Part shown: positions 35,604-44,791 of the stretch, piece by piece
Position numbering within the stretch: position 1 is the stretch's first letter
Layout of the letters: every line of letters starts with the position of its first letter
Assembly: GCA_016841955.1 (NCBI GenBank)
Contig: JAENYE010000005.1
Coordinates: 49,849 to 113,848, forward strand
Reading direction: 5' to 3'
DNA from: Methanobacteriota archaeon
GTDB taxonomy: Archaea > Halobacteriota > Methanomicrobia > Methanomicrobiales > Methanoculleaceae
DNA length: 64,000 nucleotides
Made by a program: the position numbers and the translations under genes
The notes under the pieces: model-generated
Told to the model about the DNA's origin: nothing
The model's input: the letters and a program-made list of their open reading frames with translations, nothing else
Database searches by the model: none

Positions 35604-36428
35604 ATGGACCGCGTGGGGATTATCGGCTACGGGCACATGGGCAGCATGCTGGTGAACGGGTTTCTCGCATCCGGTGCACTCCGCATCGATGAGGTCGTGG
35701 TTGCGTCCAGGAGTCAGGAGAGCCGGGACGCATGCGCCGCAGCATGGCCGGGAATCGGCATCGCCGCGACGAACGGGGAACTCGCCCGGCGGTGTCGGCT
35801 TATCATCCTCGCCGTCAGGCCGCAGGAGACGCGCGGCGTCCTCCACGAGATCGTCTCCGTAATGGACGGGGACGAGCATATCGTCTCGCTTGCCGCAGGC
35901 GTCGATCTGGAGGATCTCGAGGAGTTGTTCCCGGGATCGGTCACCAGGGTCGTGCCTACGGCCACGTCCGTTGTCGGGCAGGGTACGACGCTGGTCTGCC
36001 ACGGGCGGCAGGTGGGCATGCACGATGCTCTCAGGGTGGAGGGGCTCTTCTCGCCCATCGGGAACGTGATGCTTGTCGATGAGGATAACCTCCCTGCGGG
36101 CACGCTTCTTTCGAGCTGCGGGCCTGGGCTGCTTGCCGCTATCATCAAGGAACTGGCGGATGCGACAGCCCGTGCGAGCGGACTTCCGACGGACCGGGCG
36201 CTCGTGCTCGCAACGGAGATGGTCGCGGCCACAGCCGCCTACCTCCGGGAGACCGGCGAGGCACCCCGGGACCTGATCGAACAGGTCGCGACCGGCGGCG
36301 GCGTCACGGAGGTCGGGGTGCAGGGGCTCCGGGAACGGCTGCCAGGTGTCTTTGACGAGGTGGTCGCCGCCATGCTGGAGCGCTACGGTGCGGTGGGAAA
36401 GTGTGACGGAGGCGGGAGCCGCTCCTGA
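35604..36428 (+). CDS. proC: Pyrroline-5-carboxylate reductase
   Basis: NAD(P)H-dependent last step of proline synthesis. The 274-residue protein has the N-terminal Rossmann motif VGIIGYGHMGSMLVNGFL and the RVVPTATSVVGQGTTLV block. Its C-terminal region AGTLLSSCGPGLLAAIIKEL...EQVATGGGVTEVGVQGL matches the ProC dimerisation domain, where SCGPAY and PGGTT are usual; here the variants SCGPGL and TGGGVTE occur. ATG 35604 has GGAGG upstream. A ProC-like function is likely, but the altered motifs leave room for a relative acting on another imine. Confidence 0.82.
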   Translation: MDRVGIIGYGHMGSMLVNGFLASGALRIDEVVVASRSQESRDACAAAWPGIGIAATNGELARRCRLIILAVRPQETRGVLHEIVSVMDGDEHIVSLAAGVDLEDLEELFPGSVTRVVPTATSVVGQGTTLVCHGRQVGMHDALRVEGLFSPIGNVMLVDEDNLPAGTLLSSCGPGLLAAIIKELADATARASGLPTDRALVLATEMVAATAAYLRETGEAPRDLIEQVATGGGVTEVGVQGLRERLPGVFDEVVAAMLERYGAVGKCDGGGSRS

Positions 36429-36485
36429 TCCACGGAGATCGCAGGCAGACTTTTAAGTGATAGAGCAGGAATACATCCGGTAAGT

Positions 36486-37115
36486 ATGAAGATCGTCGTC
36501 TCTGTGGAGAATGCCGGCGTTATCGATGAGGTGGCGGAGTACAACCCGACATTCATCGAGGTCAGGCTCGACCGGATGGATGGAGACCCGCTGGACCAGG
36601 TCCGTGCTATCCGGGAGAAGACCGCCATACCCCTGATTGCCACGCTCAGGAGCAGAGAGGAGGGAGGGCGGTTTGTCGGCGATGTGGATCTCTGGGCCCG
36701 GATCGTCGGGCCGATAGCAAGATACGTCGATATCGTGGACGTGGAGGCACGTTACCGGGACCACGCGCCGTTCATCAAGAGCCAGGGGGTCCAGATCCTC
36801 GCATCGCTGCACACGAACGAGATGCCCACCCCGCCGGAGCTCGGAAGGATCGAGGAGATGCTCAGGTCCTACGGCGATATTCCGAAGATTGTCGTGAAGC
36901 CCCGGACCCGGGAGGACCTCTTCGAACTCATCATGTTTACCTTCCGTGCCCAGAAACCCATCTGCACGAGCATCATGGGCGCCGAGTTCCGCTACGCCCG
37001 TGCAATCATGCCGCTCTTCGGGTCGGAGTTCACGTTCAGCCATGCCGGCACCCCGACGGCCGAAGGGCAGTACCATATCCGGGAGATGCGGCAGATCGCG
37101 AACCTGCTGAAGTGA
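36486..37115 (+). CDS. aroD: 3-dehydroquinate dehydratase type I
   Basis: Third step of the shikimate pathway. The 209-residue type I enzyme has the N-terminal [17 protein letters not shown] (substrate binding), the catalytic His in ILASLHTNE and the Schiff-base Lys in [12 protein letters not shown]. It lies on the opposite strand to, and converges with, the large aromatic operon, separated from it by a foldback element and hairpin array. It is the only pathway gene outside that operon. It is 57 bases after proC. Confidence 0.94.
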   Translation: MKIVVSVENAGVIDEVAEYNPTFIEVRLDRMDGDPLDQVRAIREKTAIPLIATLRSREEGGRFVGDVDLWARIVGPIARYVDIVDVEARYRDHAPFIKSQGVQILASLHTNEMPTPPELGRIEEMLRSYGDIPKIVVKPRTREDLFELIMFTFRAQKPICTSIMGAEFRYARAIMPLFGSEFTFSHAGTPTAEGQYHIREMRQIANLLK

Positions 37116-37270
37116 GAGGGGATGGGGGTTCGGCACGGGCCTCTGTTGAGTCTTTGGGGGTCGGGTGATTCTTAAAGTCAGGGCTTGCTGCGCTTCTGCG
37201 CGTTGTGGTTCGGGGCTGGTGCTCCAATTCATTGTTCAGTGAGATCTAACGACTTCTTATCCTGCGGATC

Positions 37271-37600
37271 CATCCACGGCTTTCCACTAAATATCGCCAT
37301 TGGGGGAGGGGCTGACGGGGAGTGCGACGTTCCGATAGGAACGGAGCTCGACCACCGTCAGGTGGGGAGGGGGGCACGCCCCCCTCCCCTGTCTCCACAT
37401 ACTAAGGAATTCCTGTAACCCCCACCTCACCCGGCCTCCGGCCTCCTCCTCCGCCCCTGTGGGGCGGAGGCAGTGCGTGGCGATATGCGACTGGCTGAAG
37501 GGCAGGAGCAGGAGAAGACCGAAGGTCTTGGATTGGCGAGGTTCCAGTAGGAACAGAGTTCGAGCACTGCAAGTGCGTAGTCAGGTGGAAAGCCGTATGC
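37271..37600 (-). repeat. Foldback element copy R5 (reverse) with arrays
   Basis: Reverse-orientation copy. The left boundary is CCACGGCTTTCCACTAAATATCGCCA (37274-37300) and the right boundary is GGTGGAAAGCCG (37584-37595), both type B ends. An array inside the core holds CGTTCC-GATA-GGAACG (37328-37343) and CCACC-GTCA-GGTGG (37352-37365). A second array (37481-37583), between TGGCGATA and the right end, holds AAGACC-GAA-GGTCTT (37515-37529) and GCACT-GCA-AGTGC (37564-37576). The interval 37116-37270 has no gene. Confidence 0.85.
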
Positions 37601-37679
37601 AGGTTTATGCGACCGGCGTGTGCCTGAATATTAAAAGGGACGCAGGCCGGGGATCCTGGAATCCCCTCCCTCTACTCCC

Positions 37680-37790
37680 CTACTCGAAGACCTCCGGTCT
37701 TTTCGAACTCCTTCCCCTGCGGGGAAGTCGTCCTTCGCACCTTAACGGTGCTCACGCTCCGGCCCTTCGGCCCGTCGCGCCCATCCCCGG
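37680..37790 (-). repeat. Mini-hairpin array running into the 3' end of aroC
   Basis: Contains CGAAGACC-TCC-GGTCTT (about 37685-37701) and CTTCCCC-TGC-GGGGAAG (37711-37727), then the units GCACCTTAACGGTGC and CTCACGCTCCGGCCC that recur in the other arrays. The last of these lie inside the aroC frame (37742-37780). Confidence 0.8.
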
Positions 37791-38770
37791 TACTTCGCCA
37801 GTTCGAGCATCGCATCAACAATAACAAGCGCGAGCATGCACTCGGCGACCGGGACGATCCGGGGGGCGATGCAGGGGTCATGCCGCCCTTCGACCGTTAT
37901 CTCACGCTCCTCCCCGGCCGTATCGACGGTCCGCTGTGCCTTGCGTATCGAGGGCGTCGGCTTGACGGCAATCCGGACGACGATATCCTGCCCGGTGCTG
38001 ATCCCGCCGAGGACGCCGCCCGCGTGGTTGGCCGCAAACCCTGTCCCGGTAATGGGATCGTTCATCTCGCTCCCGAAGAGCCGGGCGGCGCCGAACCCCT
38101 CGCCGATCTCGACGCCCTTCACCGCACCGATGCCCATCATCGCCCCGGCGATGGCGGCGTCGAGCTTCCCGAAGACCGGGTCCCCAAGGCCCGCGGGACA
38201 CCCGGTCGCCGTCACCTCGACGACCCCGCCCACGGAATCGCCCGCATCCCGTGCGGCACGGATCTCCTCCTCCATCGCTTCCGGCTCCGTCGCCCCGTGC
38301 ACCTCGGTCAACCTCCCCCGGACTGCGATGCCGTAGGGTGCAAGGCAGCGCACCGCCACCGCTCCGGCGGCGACCCGGGCAAGGGTTTCCCGGCCCGAAC
38401 TCCTCCCGCCGCCGCGATGGTCGCGGAGCCCGTACTTCGCCTGCCAGGTATAGTCTGCGTGCCCCGGCCGGAATACGTCCCGGAGCGCGTCGTAGTCCTC
38501 CGACCGGACGTCCCTGTTCCTGACGACGAGCGCGATCGGGGCGCCGGTCGTCTGCCCCTGAAACGTCCCCGAGAGGATCTCCACCCGGTCGGACTCCTGC
38601 CTTCCGGACTCGAGCGGGCTCTTCCCCGGCCGCCTCCTATCAAGGTAGGGCTGGATATCCGCCTCCGCGAGGGGGACACCCGGCAGGCAGCCGTCGACGA
38701 CCACGCCCACCGCCTTCCCGTGGCTCTCACCGAACGTGGTGCACCTGAAGTTTCTCCCGAACGTGTTCAT
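37742..38770 (-). CDS. aroC: Chorismate synthase
   Basis: Converts EPSP to chorismate using reduced FMN. The 342-residue protein starts [28 protein letters not shown] and contains the family signatures [22 protein letters not shown] and [22 protein letters not shown]. The final residues [12 protein letters not shown] are encoded by mini-hairpin array sequence and replace the ordinary C-terminus. The FMN-binding and catalytic parts are untouched. It is the last gene of the eight-gene operon; its ATGA overlaps the aroK-aroE stop. Confidence 0.95.
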   Translation of the reverse strand: MNTFGRNFRCTTFGESHGKAVGVVVDGCLPGVPLAEADIQPYLDRRRPGKSPLESGRQESDRVEILSGTFQGQTTGAPIALVVRNRDVRSEDYDALRDVFRPGHADYTWQAKYGLRDHRGGGRSSGRETLARVAAGAVAVRCLAPYGIAVRGRLTEVHGATEPEAMEEEIRAARDAGDSVGGVVEVTATGCPAGLGDPVFGKLDAAIAGAMMGIGAVKGVEIGEGFGAARLFGSEMNDPITGTGFAANHAGGVLGGISTGQDIVVRIAVKPTPSIRKAQRTVDTAGEEREITVEGRHDPCIAPRIVPVAECMLALVIVDAMLELAKYRGWARRAEGPEREHR

Positions 38771-40131
38771 GCAAGCATCTCCCTCACCAGCGCAGGCGGG
38801 ACTGTAATCCCGGTTATCAGCCGGAACTGCTCCGCCGCCTGGTGGACAAACATCTCAGTGCCGGGTATCGTCTCGCACCCGGCCTCCATTGCGGCCCTGA
38901 TGAGGGGTGTCTCCGGCGGCGTGTAGACGAGGTCGAATACGGTCGTCCCCCGCTCAAGGTCGCGAGGAGCAAGCAGGCTCCGGGTGTCGGGCTCCATCCC
39001 GACCGGGGTCGCGTGTACAACTACATCGGCGTCGCTCCCCTTGAAGTCTTCCAGTCTCCCCCACCGGCACCCAAACCGACCGGCGAGCCTCTGCGCCGCA
39101 TCCGGCGTCCGGGAAAGCACCGTCACGTCCATATCGAGCGATATGAGGGCGTAGACCGCCGCAGCCGCCGCACCGCCGGCGCCAAGGACCACCGCCCGGC
39201 CGCCCCGCCGGTGGACGAGCGGGGCCCGGACACCCAGCCAGTCGGTGTTGTGGCCGTACATCCTGCCGCCGCATCGAACAACGGTGTTCACCGCCCCGAT
39301 CGCCGCCGCATGATCGTCCACCTCGTCGAGGTGGCGCATCACGTCGGCCTTGAACGGGATGGTGACGGAGAGGCCCTTTAAGGGAAGGAGGTTTGCGAGG
39401 CGGATGATGGTCCCGGCATCCGGCCACTCGAAGCGGGTGTAGTGATAGCGCATACCGAAGTGCGCAAAGAGCCGGTTGTAGAGGAGCGGGCTCTTGCTAT
39501 GGGCGCACGGGTTGCCGGCGATGCCGCATACCCGGAGCCCCGGGTCCCGCTCGATCATCTCCCGGACGGCCGTAAGCCCGAACTTCCCGAGGAGATCGTC
39601 CCGCTCGCGCTGCTTGTCCGGGGAGAGCACTGCCTCCCCGCCGATCTGCCGGAGGATCATATCCGCGACCTCGACGGGGGTGCGGGTCCCGGTATCGATG
39701 CAGGCATCGGCCGCGCCCAGGTAGGCCTCCTTTCTTTGGGCAAGGAGTGTGCGCACCTCCTCTGCCGGCGGGAGAGCCGTCAGCCCCGGCCGGTCGCTCC
39801 CGGCGATCCGCCCATGGATGATGTCCGGCGCGGCCGAGAGGAGGAAGACCGTGCCGTTCCACCGGAGGTCGGCGACGTTCTCCGGGTTCATGACCGCACC
39901 CCCGCCGGTGCCGATCACGCCCTCCACCGTCCGGAGCGACGCGATCACTTCCCGTTCGAGGGTCCGGAAATGCGCCTCCCCGTACTCTCCGAAGATCTCC
40001 GTGATCGGCATCCCCGCCCGGCGCTCGACCAGCACATCGGCATCGAAGAACGGCACCCGCAGCCGGTTCGCGAGGATTCGCCCGACCGAGGTCTTCCCGG
40101 TCCCCCGGAAGCCCACAAGGACGATCTTCAC
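38767..40131 (-). CDS. Fused shikimate kinase-shikimate dehydrogenase
   Basis: A bifunctional protein of 454 residues. Residues about 1-165 are a bacterial-type AroK P-loop kinase ([33 protein letters not shown]), not the GHMP-type kinase most archaea use. Residues about 190-454 are Aro[18 protein letters not shown] (shikimate site), the catalytic Lys in VTIPFK, NTDW, and the NADP motif [16 protein letters not shown]. The start is GTG at 40131, overlapping the aroA stop as GTGA. It joins non-consecutive steps (shikimate formation and phosphorylation follow each other chemically) in one chain. Confidence 0.93.
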   Translation of the reverse strand: MKIVLVGFRGTGKTSVGRILANRLRVPFFDADVLVERRAGMPITEIFGEYGEAHFRTLEREVIASLRTVEGVIGTGGGAVMNPENVADLRWNGTVFLLSAAPDIIHGRIAGSDRPGLTALPPAEEVRTLLAQRKEAYLGAADACIDTGTRTPVEVADMILRQIGGEAVLSPDKQRERDDLLGKFGLTAVREMIERDPGLRVCGIAGNPCAHSKSPLLYNRLFAHFGMRYHYTRFEWPDAGTIIRLANLLPLKGLSVTIPFKADVMRHLDEVDDHAAAIGAVNTVVRCGGRMYGHNTDWLGVRAPLVHRRGGRAVVLGAGGAAAAAVYALISLDMDVTVLSRTPDAAQRLAGRFGCRWGRLEDFKGSDADVVVHATPVGMEPDTRSLLAPRDLERGTTVFDLVYTPPETPLIRAAMEAGCETIPGTEMFVHQAAEQFRLITGITVPPALVREMLA

Positions 40132-41396
40132 AGCAGTCCCTCCCGGTAGAGTGCTTCCCAGAACCCGGGGAAGGACTTCTCCACGCACCCGGGTTCAAGG
40201 ATCGCCATGCCTCCGACCGCGAGCCCGAGCACGGCAAACGCCATTGCCGTCCGGTGGTCGTCGTGCGGGTCGACGGCCACGCCGTGGAGGGGAGCGGGCG
40301 TGATGGTGAGGGAGTCGTCTGCGACCCCGACGCCTGCACCCATCCTCCGGAGGGTATCCGACGTCACCCCGACACGGTCGCTCTCCTTGTACTGCAGGTG
40401 CGCAATCCCGGTGATCGTCGTCGGCGACTCCGCCACCGCCGCCACCGCCGCGAGCGTCTGGACGGTGTCGGGGGACGAGGACATATCGATCTCGATACCC
40501 TCCAGATCGCCCGTCCGCTCCACCGTCACCGTATCGGCGCCGGCGGTCACCCGGCACCCCATCGCCTCGAGGGCTTCGAGGAACAGGCGGTCGCCCTGGA
40601 CCGACGCCGGGTTCAGGCCGGCGACCGTGACCCTCCCGCCGCAGACGGCCGCGACCGCGAAGAGGTATGACGCCGAGGAGTAATCCCCCTCGACCCGGTA
40701 GCCCCTCCCCCGGTAGGGTACGCCGCTCTCCACCCGGAACCAGTCGTAGCCCCGCCGCTCGAGCCGGGCTCCGAACCGGAGCATCACGTCAGCGGTCACG
40801 TCGAGGTAGGACCGGGAGGCAGGGGTTGCCGGGAGCGTGAGTTCCACGTCCTCGTCCGCGTACGGCGCTGCCATCAGGATGGACGATACGAACTGGCTGC
40901 TGATGCTCCCGTCGATGAGCGCCTTCCCGCCCCGGAGCCTGCCGGAGACCCGGACGGGCGGGTAGCCGGGCCGGCCGGTGAACGCGACGTCGCCGCCGAG
41001 GGCCCGGAGCGCCCCGGCGAGGGGGCCGACCGGCCGCTCGAGCATCCTCGGACTCCCCGTCAGCACCACCGGGTGCCGGGCAAGAAGCGCCGCCGAGGTG
41101 AGGAGCCGGAGTGTCGTCCCGGAGTTCCCGCAGTCGATGGTCACTTCTCCCGGCGCCGGGAAGGTGCCGCCGCACCCGGCAACAGCGATCTCCCCCGGCA
41201 GCCACTCGATCGGCACCCCGAGGCTCTCGAGCCCCCGGGCGGTCAGTTCCGTATCGGCCGCCCGGAGCGGCGCTGCTATCCGTGACTTTCCTGAGGCGAG
41301 CGCCCCCGCAATCAGGGCCCGGTGGGTGTAACTCTTGGAAGGAGGGGCCGGAAACGTCGCGTCGACCGGGCCTATCCGGGATACCCTGACGATCAT
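40128..41396 (-). CDS. aroA: EPSP synthase
   Basis: 5-Enolpyruvylshikimate-3-phosphate synthase, 422 residues. It has PPSKSYTHRALIAGALASGKS near the N-terminus, DCGNSGTTLRLLTSAALLA, LIDGSISSQFVSSILMAAP, the core LKYKESDRV-type region (LQYKESDRVGVTSDTLRRMG) and the C-terminal DPHDDHRTAMAFAVLGLA. It overlaps neighbours by 4 bases at both ends. The LASGKS variant is in the phosphate-binding region. Confidence 0.95.
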   Translation of the reverse strand: MIVRVSRIGPVDATFPAPPSKSYTHRALIAGALASGKSRIAAPLRAADTELTARGLESLGVPIEWLPGEIAVAGCGGTFPAPGEVTIDCGNSGTTLRLLTSAALLARHPVVLTGSPRMLERPVGPLAGALRALGGDVAFTGRPGYPPVRVSGRLRGGKALIDGSISSQFVSSILMAAPYADEDVELTLPATPASRSYLDVTADVMLRFGARLERRGYDWFRVESGVPYRGRGYRVEGDYSSASYLFAVAAVCGGRVTVAGLNPASVQGDRLFLEALEAMGCRVTAGADTVTVERTGDLEGIEIDMSSSPDTVQTLAAVAAVAESPTTITGIAHLQYKESDRVGVTSDTLRRMGAGVGVADDSLTITPAPLHGVAVDPHDDHRTAMAFAVLGLAVGGMAILEPGCVEKSFPGFWEALYREGLL

Positions 41397-42187
41397 ATGC
41401 CCGGCACCTCACGGCGGGCGTAACACCCGAGTTCCCTGACGGTGGTCATTCTTTTGAGTTCTTCCTTTGCTTCCCGCCAGCCTTCGGAGACCTCGATGTC
41501 GATGAAGAAGATGTACCTCCCGATGCCCCGGCGGGAGGGCCGCGACTCGATCCGGGTCAGGTTGATCCCACGCCGGGCGAAGACTCCGAGCAGGTCGGCA
41601 AGGAGACCGACCCGGTCGATCTCCGGGTCCACGAGGAGGCTACACTTCGTGCATCCCGCACTCCCGCGGGGGACGGCGGATATCTCCACGAACCGGGTGG
41701 TGTTTTCCCTGCTGTTCTGGAGATCCCGAATGGCGATCGGGAGGGCGTAAATCTGTGCCGCCATCTCCGAGACGACCGCGCCGGCATGTTCGTTGTTCAG
41801 CATGGCGACAGCGCTTGCGGCATTGCTGCTCGTGTGCACGACCTCCACCCCGAGACTGTCGAGGAGGACGGAGCACTGCTCGTGCGTCTGCGGGTGGGCG
41901 TAGATGACCGACAGGCGTCCGGGCTCCTGGTGGGCCGCAAGGTGGTGCCGGACGGGCATGTAGGCTTCCCCGGTAATCGAGACGTTGAACTCCATGAGCC
42001 CCTGGAGCGTCTCACCCACGCCGCCGGCCTCCGAGTTCTCGATCGGGACGAGGCCTTTCGCTGCGCTGGCTGCCACGCGCTCGATGATGGCCCGGATGGT
42101 CGGCAGGAGTTCGATATCGTCGCCAAAGAGTGCGGCGGCGAGTTCGTGGCTGAATGTCCCGGCCGGCCCGAGCGTCAGGACGGTCAT
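41393..42187 (-). CDS. pheA: Prephenate dehydratase
   Basis: Converts prephenate to phenylpyruvate. The 264-residue protein has the periplasmic-binding-protein-like catalytic domain (LTLGPAGTFSHELAAALFG; VPIENSEAGGVGETLQGL; NTTRFVEIS, the TRF motif) and a C-terminal ACT domain (LLVDPEIDRVGLLADLLGVFARRGINLTRIESRPSRRGIGRYIFFIDIE) for phenylalanine feedback, including the ESRP signature. The start ATGA overlaps the tyrA stop. No chorismate mutase domain is attached, and none is seen in the window. Confidence 0.95.
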   Translation of the reverse strand: MTVLTLGPAGTFSHELAAALFGDDIELLPTIRAIIERVAASAAKGLVPIENSEAGGVGETLQGLMEFNVSITGEAYMPVRHHLAAHQEPGRLSVIYAHPQTHEQCSVLLDSLGVEVVHTSSNAASAVAMLNNEHAGAVVSEMAAQIYALPIAIRDLQNSRENTTRFVEISAVPRGSAGCTKCSLLVDPEIDRVGLLADLLGVFARRGINLTRIESRPSRRGIGRYIFFIDIEVSEGWREAKEELKRMTTVRELGCYARREVPGI

Positions 42188-43017
42188 CGGTTCACCACAT
42201 GGTCGATGAGGTCGTCCGTCTCTTCCGTCGCGGTCGTGAGGTACGAGGCGTAGTGGCCGGCGTTCCCGGCAAAGAACGCCCTGAACCGCTCGTCGTCCCC
42301 GGACTCGACGATCTCCCGCAACGTCCGGACCGCTGTCTCGAACGCCGCAAGCACCTCCGGGACTGCCGGGTTCATCTGCAGGATGTCGCCGTAGAGGCCT
42401 GCATCCTGGGCGAGGAGCCGCCCGACGAGCCCCATCTCGATCCTGTAGACGGGGCTCGTGAATAGAAGGGTCTCCGCGACGTCGGCACCGGTCCGGCGGA
42501 TGGCCTCCGCCTTCGCGAGCGTCCCGAAGTGGGTGAGCCCCTGGATCACCGCCATCATCCGGTCGTGCTCTTCCGGTGTCGAGAGAGTGATCGCCGCCCC
42601 CTGGTCGCGGAAGACGGAGAAGAGAGCTTCGAGGGTCTCCGGGCCGCACCGGGCCGGGGTTGCGACGATCGTCTGGCCCCGGAGCGACGCGGCGCCCGGC
42701 CCGAACATCGGGTGGAGGCCGATCACCTCCGCACGGGAGGAGAGCATCGCCCGAACCGGTTCGACTTTGAGGGACGTCAGGTCGCAGAAGACCTGCTCCT
42801 CCGAGAGAAGCGGAGCAATCTCCCGGATCACGCCGACGGTGGCGCGGATCGGCACCGAGACCATGACTAGGTCCGCCATCTCAGCGACATCCCGGCTGGT
42901 GAGGGATGTTTTCGTCCCGGAGACGATCGTCTCCCAGCCGGCCGCCTCGAAGACTCCTGCAAAGAACCGTCCCATCTGTCCCGTGCCGCCGATGATGCCT
43001 GCAAGCATTGCCGTCAT
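42184..43017 (-). CDS. tyrA: Prephenate dehydrogenase
   Basis: NAD(P)-dependent conversion of prephenate to 4-hydroxyphenylpyruvate. The 277-residue protein has the N-terminal GIIGGTGQMGRFFAGVFEAAG dinucleotide fold, VSVPIRATVGVIREIAP and the catalytic-region ...EVIGLHPMFGPGAASLRGQTIV, then the helical dimerisation domain (MMAVIQGLTHFGTLAKAEA). It overlaps aroB' and pheA by 4 bases each. Confidence 0.95.
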   Translation of the reverse strand: MTAMLAGIIGGTGQMGRFFAGVFEAAGWETIVSGTKTSLTSRDVAEMADLVMVSVPIRATVGVIREIAPLLSEEQVFCDLTSLKVEPVRAMLSSRAEVIGLHPMFGPGAASLRGQTIVATPARCGPETLEALFSVFRDQGAAITLSTPEEHDRMMAVIQGLTHFGTLAKAEAIRRTGADVAETLLFTSPVYRIEMGLVGRLLAQDAGLYGDILQMNPAVPEVLAAFETAVRTLREIVESGDDERFRAFFAGNAGHYASYLTTATEETDDLIDHVVNR

Positions 43018-44000
43018 TTCTCCAGGATGGTTTCCTTGACGGCGACGCCGAAATGCCGCCCGCCCTCCGCGACGCTGCCGAGCACCTTATCACCCACCGC
43101 GAGGGCGGCGACCGATACGGGCGTGCCGTCTTCCCTGACGAGCCGGATCGTCTCGGCGTTCTGGAGGACCAGGCTCACCTTTGCGTCCCCGGCCTTTGCC
43201 TCGACGACGAGGAGCGGGCGGCGCTCGATCTTCACCCTGCCGACGACCGCCTCGTGGGTCGGGCCGGTATGCTCCGCGACGAGCACCTTATCGCCCACCG
43301 CGAGGTCGGCGAGGTATGCGGTCTTCCCGTCCGGGAGGAGGATGTAGGCGTGCACCGCCCCGGCGTTCACCCGGAACGGGCGCGGCGCCACGTAGGGGTT
43401 CTCCAGGGTCTCGGGGTGCACCAGCAGGAACGCCGAGGAGGTGTTCCCGACGAGCATCCCCTCCCCGTCGGCGAGGATCGAGCAGGTGTCCACGCAGACC
43501 CGGTCCCCCATGCCGACGGGGGCGATCCGGGTCACCTCGAACGGGACGAGGGGGACCTCTGCGCCGGCGCCTGTGATCACGTCCGCCACCCGCCGGATCT
43601 CCGCCGGGTCGTCGGTCGTAAGAAGGACGCCCGCCGTCCCGCGTTCGAGGACGGTCAGGGCGACCGCCGCCTCATCGGCGTTCTTGACCGCGGCGATGAT
43701 CCGGTTCGACTGCGCAACGAGGTTCTCGAGGGGTATGACCGTCCAGTCCCGTGTCCGGACGATTACAGGGCCCACGTGGGATAGCCGGAGCGCCTCCTCC
43801 TCGGTCGCTTTATCGACGATCTCGACCTCGAAGACGTCTTTTCCGGGGACGAGATCGCCGTTCTGGGCGACCGTCGTCACCCGGCCGAGTTCCCTCACGC
43901 GCTCTGCGTCGTCCGTCACCAGGGCGTCGGCACCGCTCTCGATCGCGGTAGTCGCGAGATCCTTCCTCCACGGCCTGAGATCGACCCAGAACTGTTTCAT
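43014..44000 (-). CDS. aroB': 3-dehydroquinate synthase II (archaeal)
   Basis: Oxidatively deaminates and cyclises 2-amino-3,7-dideoxy-D-threo-hept-6-ulosonate to 3-dehydroquinate, replacing bacterial DAHP/DHQ synthase. The 328-residue protein begins MKQFWVDLRPWRKDLATTAIESGADAL, then VIPLENLVAQ and DRVCVDTCSILADGEGMLVGNTSSAFLLVHPE, the family hallmark. It overlaps the ADTH synthase gene by 4 bases. Presence shows the archaeal DKFP entry to aromatics. Confidence 0.95.
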   Translation of the reverse strand: MKQFWVDLRPWRKDLATTAIESGADALVTDDAERVRELGRVTTVAQNGDLVPGKDVFEVEIVDKATEEEALRLSHVGPVIVRTRDWTVIPLENLVAQSNRIIAAVKNADEAAVALTVLERGTAGVLLTTDDPAEIRRVADVITGAGAEVPLVPFEVTRIAPVGMGDRVCVDTCSILADGEGMLVGNTSSAFLLVHPETLENPYVAPRPFRVNAGAVHAYILLPDGKTAYLADLAVGDKVLVAEHTGPTHEAVVGRVKIERRPLLVVEAKAGDAKVSLVLQNAETIRLVREDGTPVSVAALAVGDKVLGSVAEGGRHFGVAVKETILEK

Positions 44001-44791
44001 CGCTCCATCTCCAGGGCATCGGCCGGGCTTCTTCCCTCGTGCACCACCCGGCAGATCGACCGGATGAACCGGGCGGGGTCTTCACGCTGGAAGGCGTTGC
44101 GCCCCATGCAGACGCCCGCCGCGCCCGCCCCGATCGCGTCCCGGATGGTAGTGAGCGCATCGAGGTCGCCACCCTTCTCGCCGCCGGCGATCATCACCGG
44201 CACCGAGCAGGCAGCGGTGATCCGGCGGAATGTCTCCGGATCCCCGGTGTAGTTCGTCTTGATCAGGTCGGCCCCGAGCTCCTCGGCGACCCGGACGCAG
44301 TGCCCGATCGCCCGCGGCGAGGTGGGATCGATCCCCTTGCCGCGGGGGTAGATCATGATCAGGAGCGGTATCCCCCAGCGGTTGCAGTCCCGCACCACCT
44401 CGCCCGCCGACTCGATCATCCGCGACTCGTTCGGGGCACCCAGGTTGATGTGGATCGAGACCGCATCGGCGCCGAGCGCGACAGCCTCCTCCACGGTGCA
44501 GACGAGCACTTTGTCGTTCGGGTCCGGGTTCAGCGAAGTGCTTGCGGAGAGGTGTACGATGAGGCCGATGTCCTTTCCGTGTTTCCGGTGCCCTCCCTTC
44601 ACCATGCCCTTGTGAAGCACGATGGCGTTTGCCCCGCCCTCGCTCACCGCGTTGACGGTCTCGGTCATGTTGCAGAGCCCCTCGATCTGGCCCAGCGTGA
44701 ACCCGTGATCCATGGGAATGATCACGGCGCGGCCGGTGTTCCGGTCCATAATCCGCTCCAGGCGGATCTCTTTTCCTATCATATTCATCAC
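43997..44791 (-). CDS. ADTH synthase / class I FBP aldolase family, copy 1
   Basis: 2-Amino-3,7-dideoxy-D-threo-hept-6-ulosonate synthase-type enzyme (MJ0400 family), forming the first carbon skeleton of archaeal aromatics from aspartate semialdehyde and a ketose phosphate. The 264-residue protein has MDHGFTLGQIEGL, the Schiff-base Lys in ADLIKTNYTGDPETF, and AGVCMGRNAFQ (phosphate binding). The start is either the GTG at 44791 (GTGA overlap with the previous stop) or the ATG at 44788. It is tandem with a paralog and directly ahead of dehydroquinate synthase II. Confidence 0.93.
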   Translation of the reverse strand: MMNMIGKEIRLERIMDRNTGRAVIIPMDHGFTLGQIEGLCNMTETVNAVSEGGANAIVLHKGMVKGGHRKHGKDIGLIVHLSASTSLNPDPNDKVLVCTVEEAVALGADAVSIHINLGAPNESRMIESAGEVVRDCNRWGIPLLIMIYPRGKGIDPTSPRAIGHCVRVAEELGADLIKTNYTGDPETFRRITAACSVPVMIAGGEKGGDLDALTTIRDAIGAGAAGVCMGRNAFQREDPARFIRSICRVVHEGRSPADALEMER

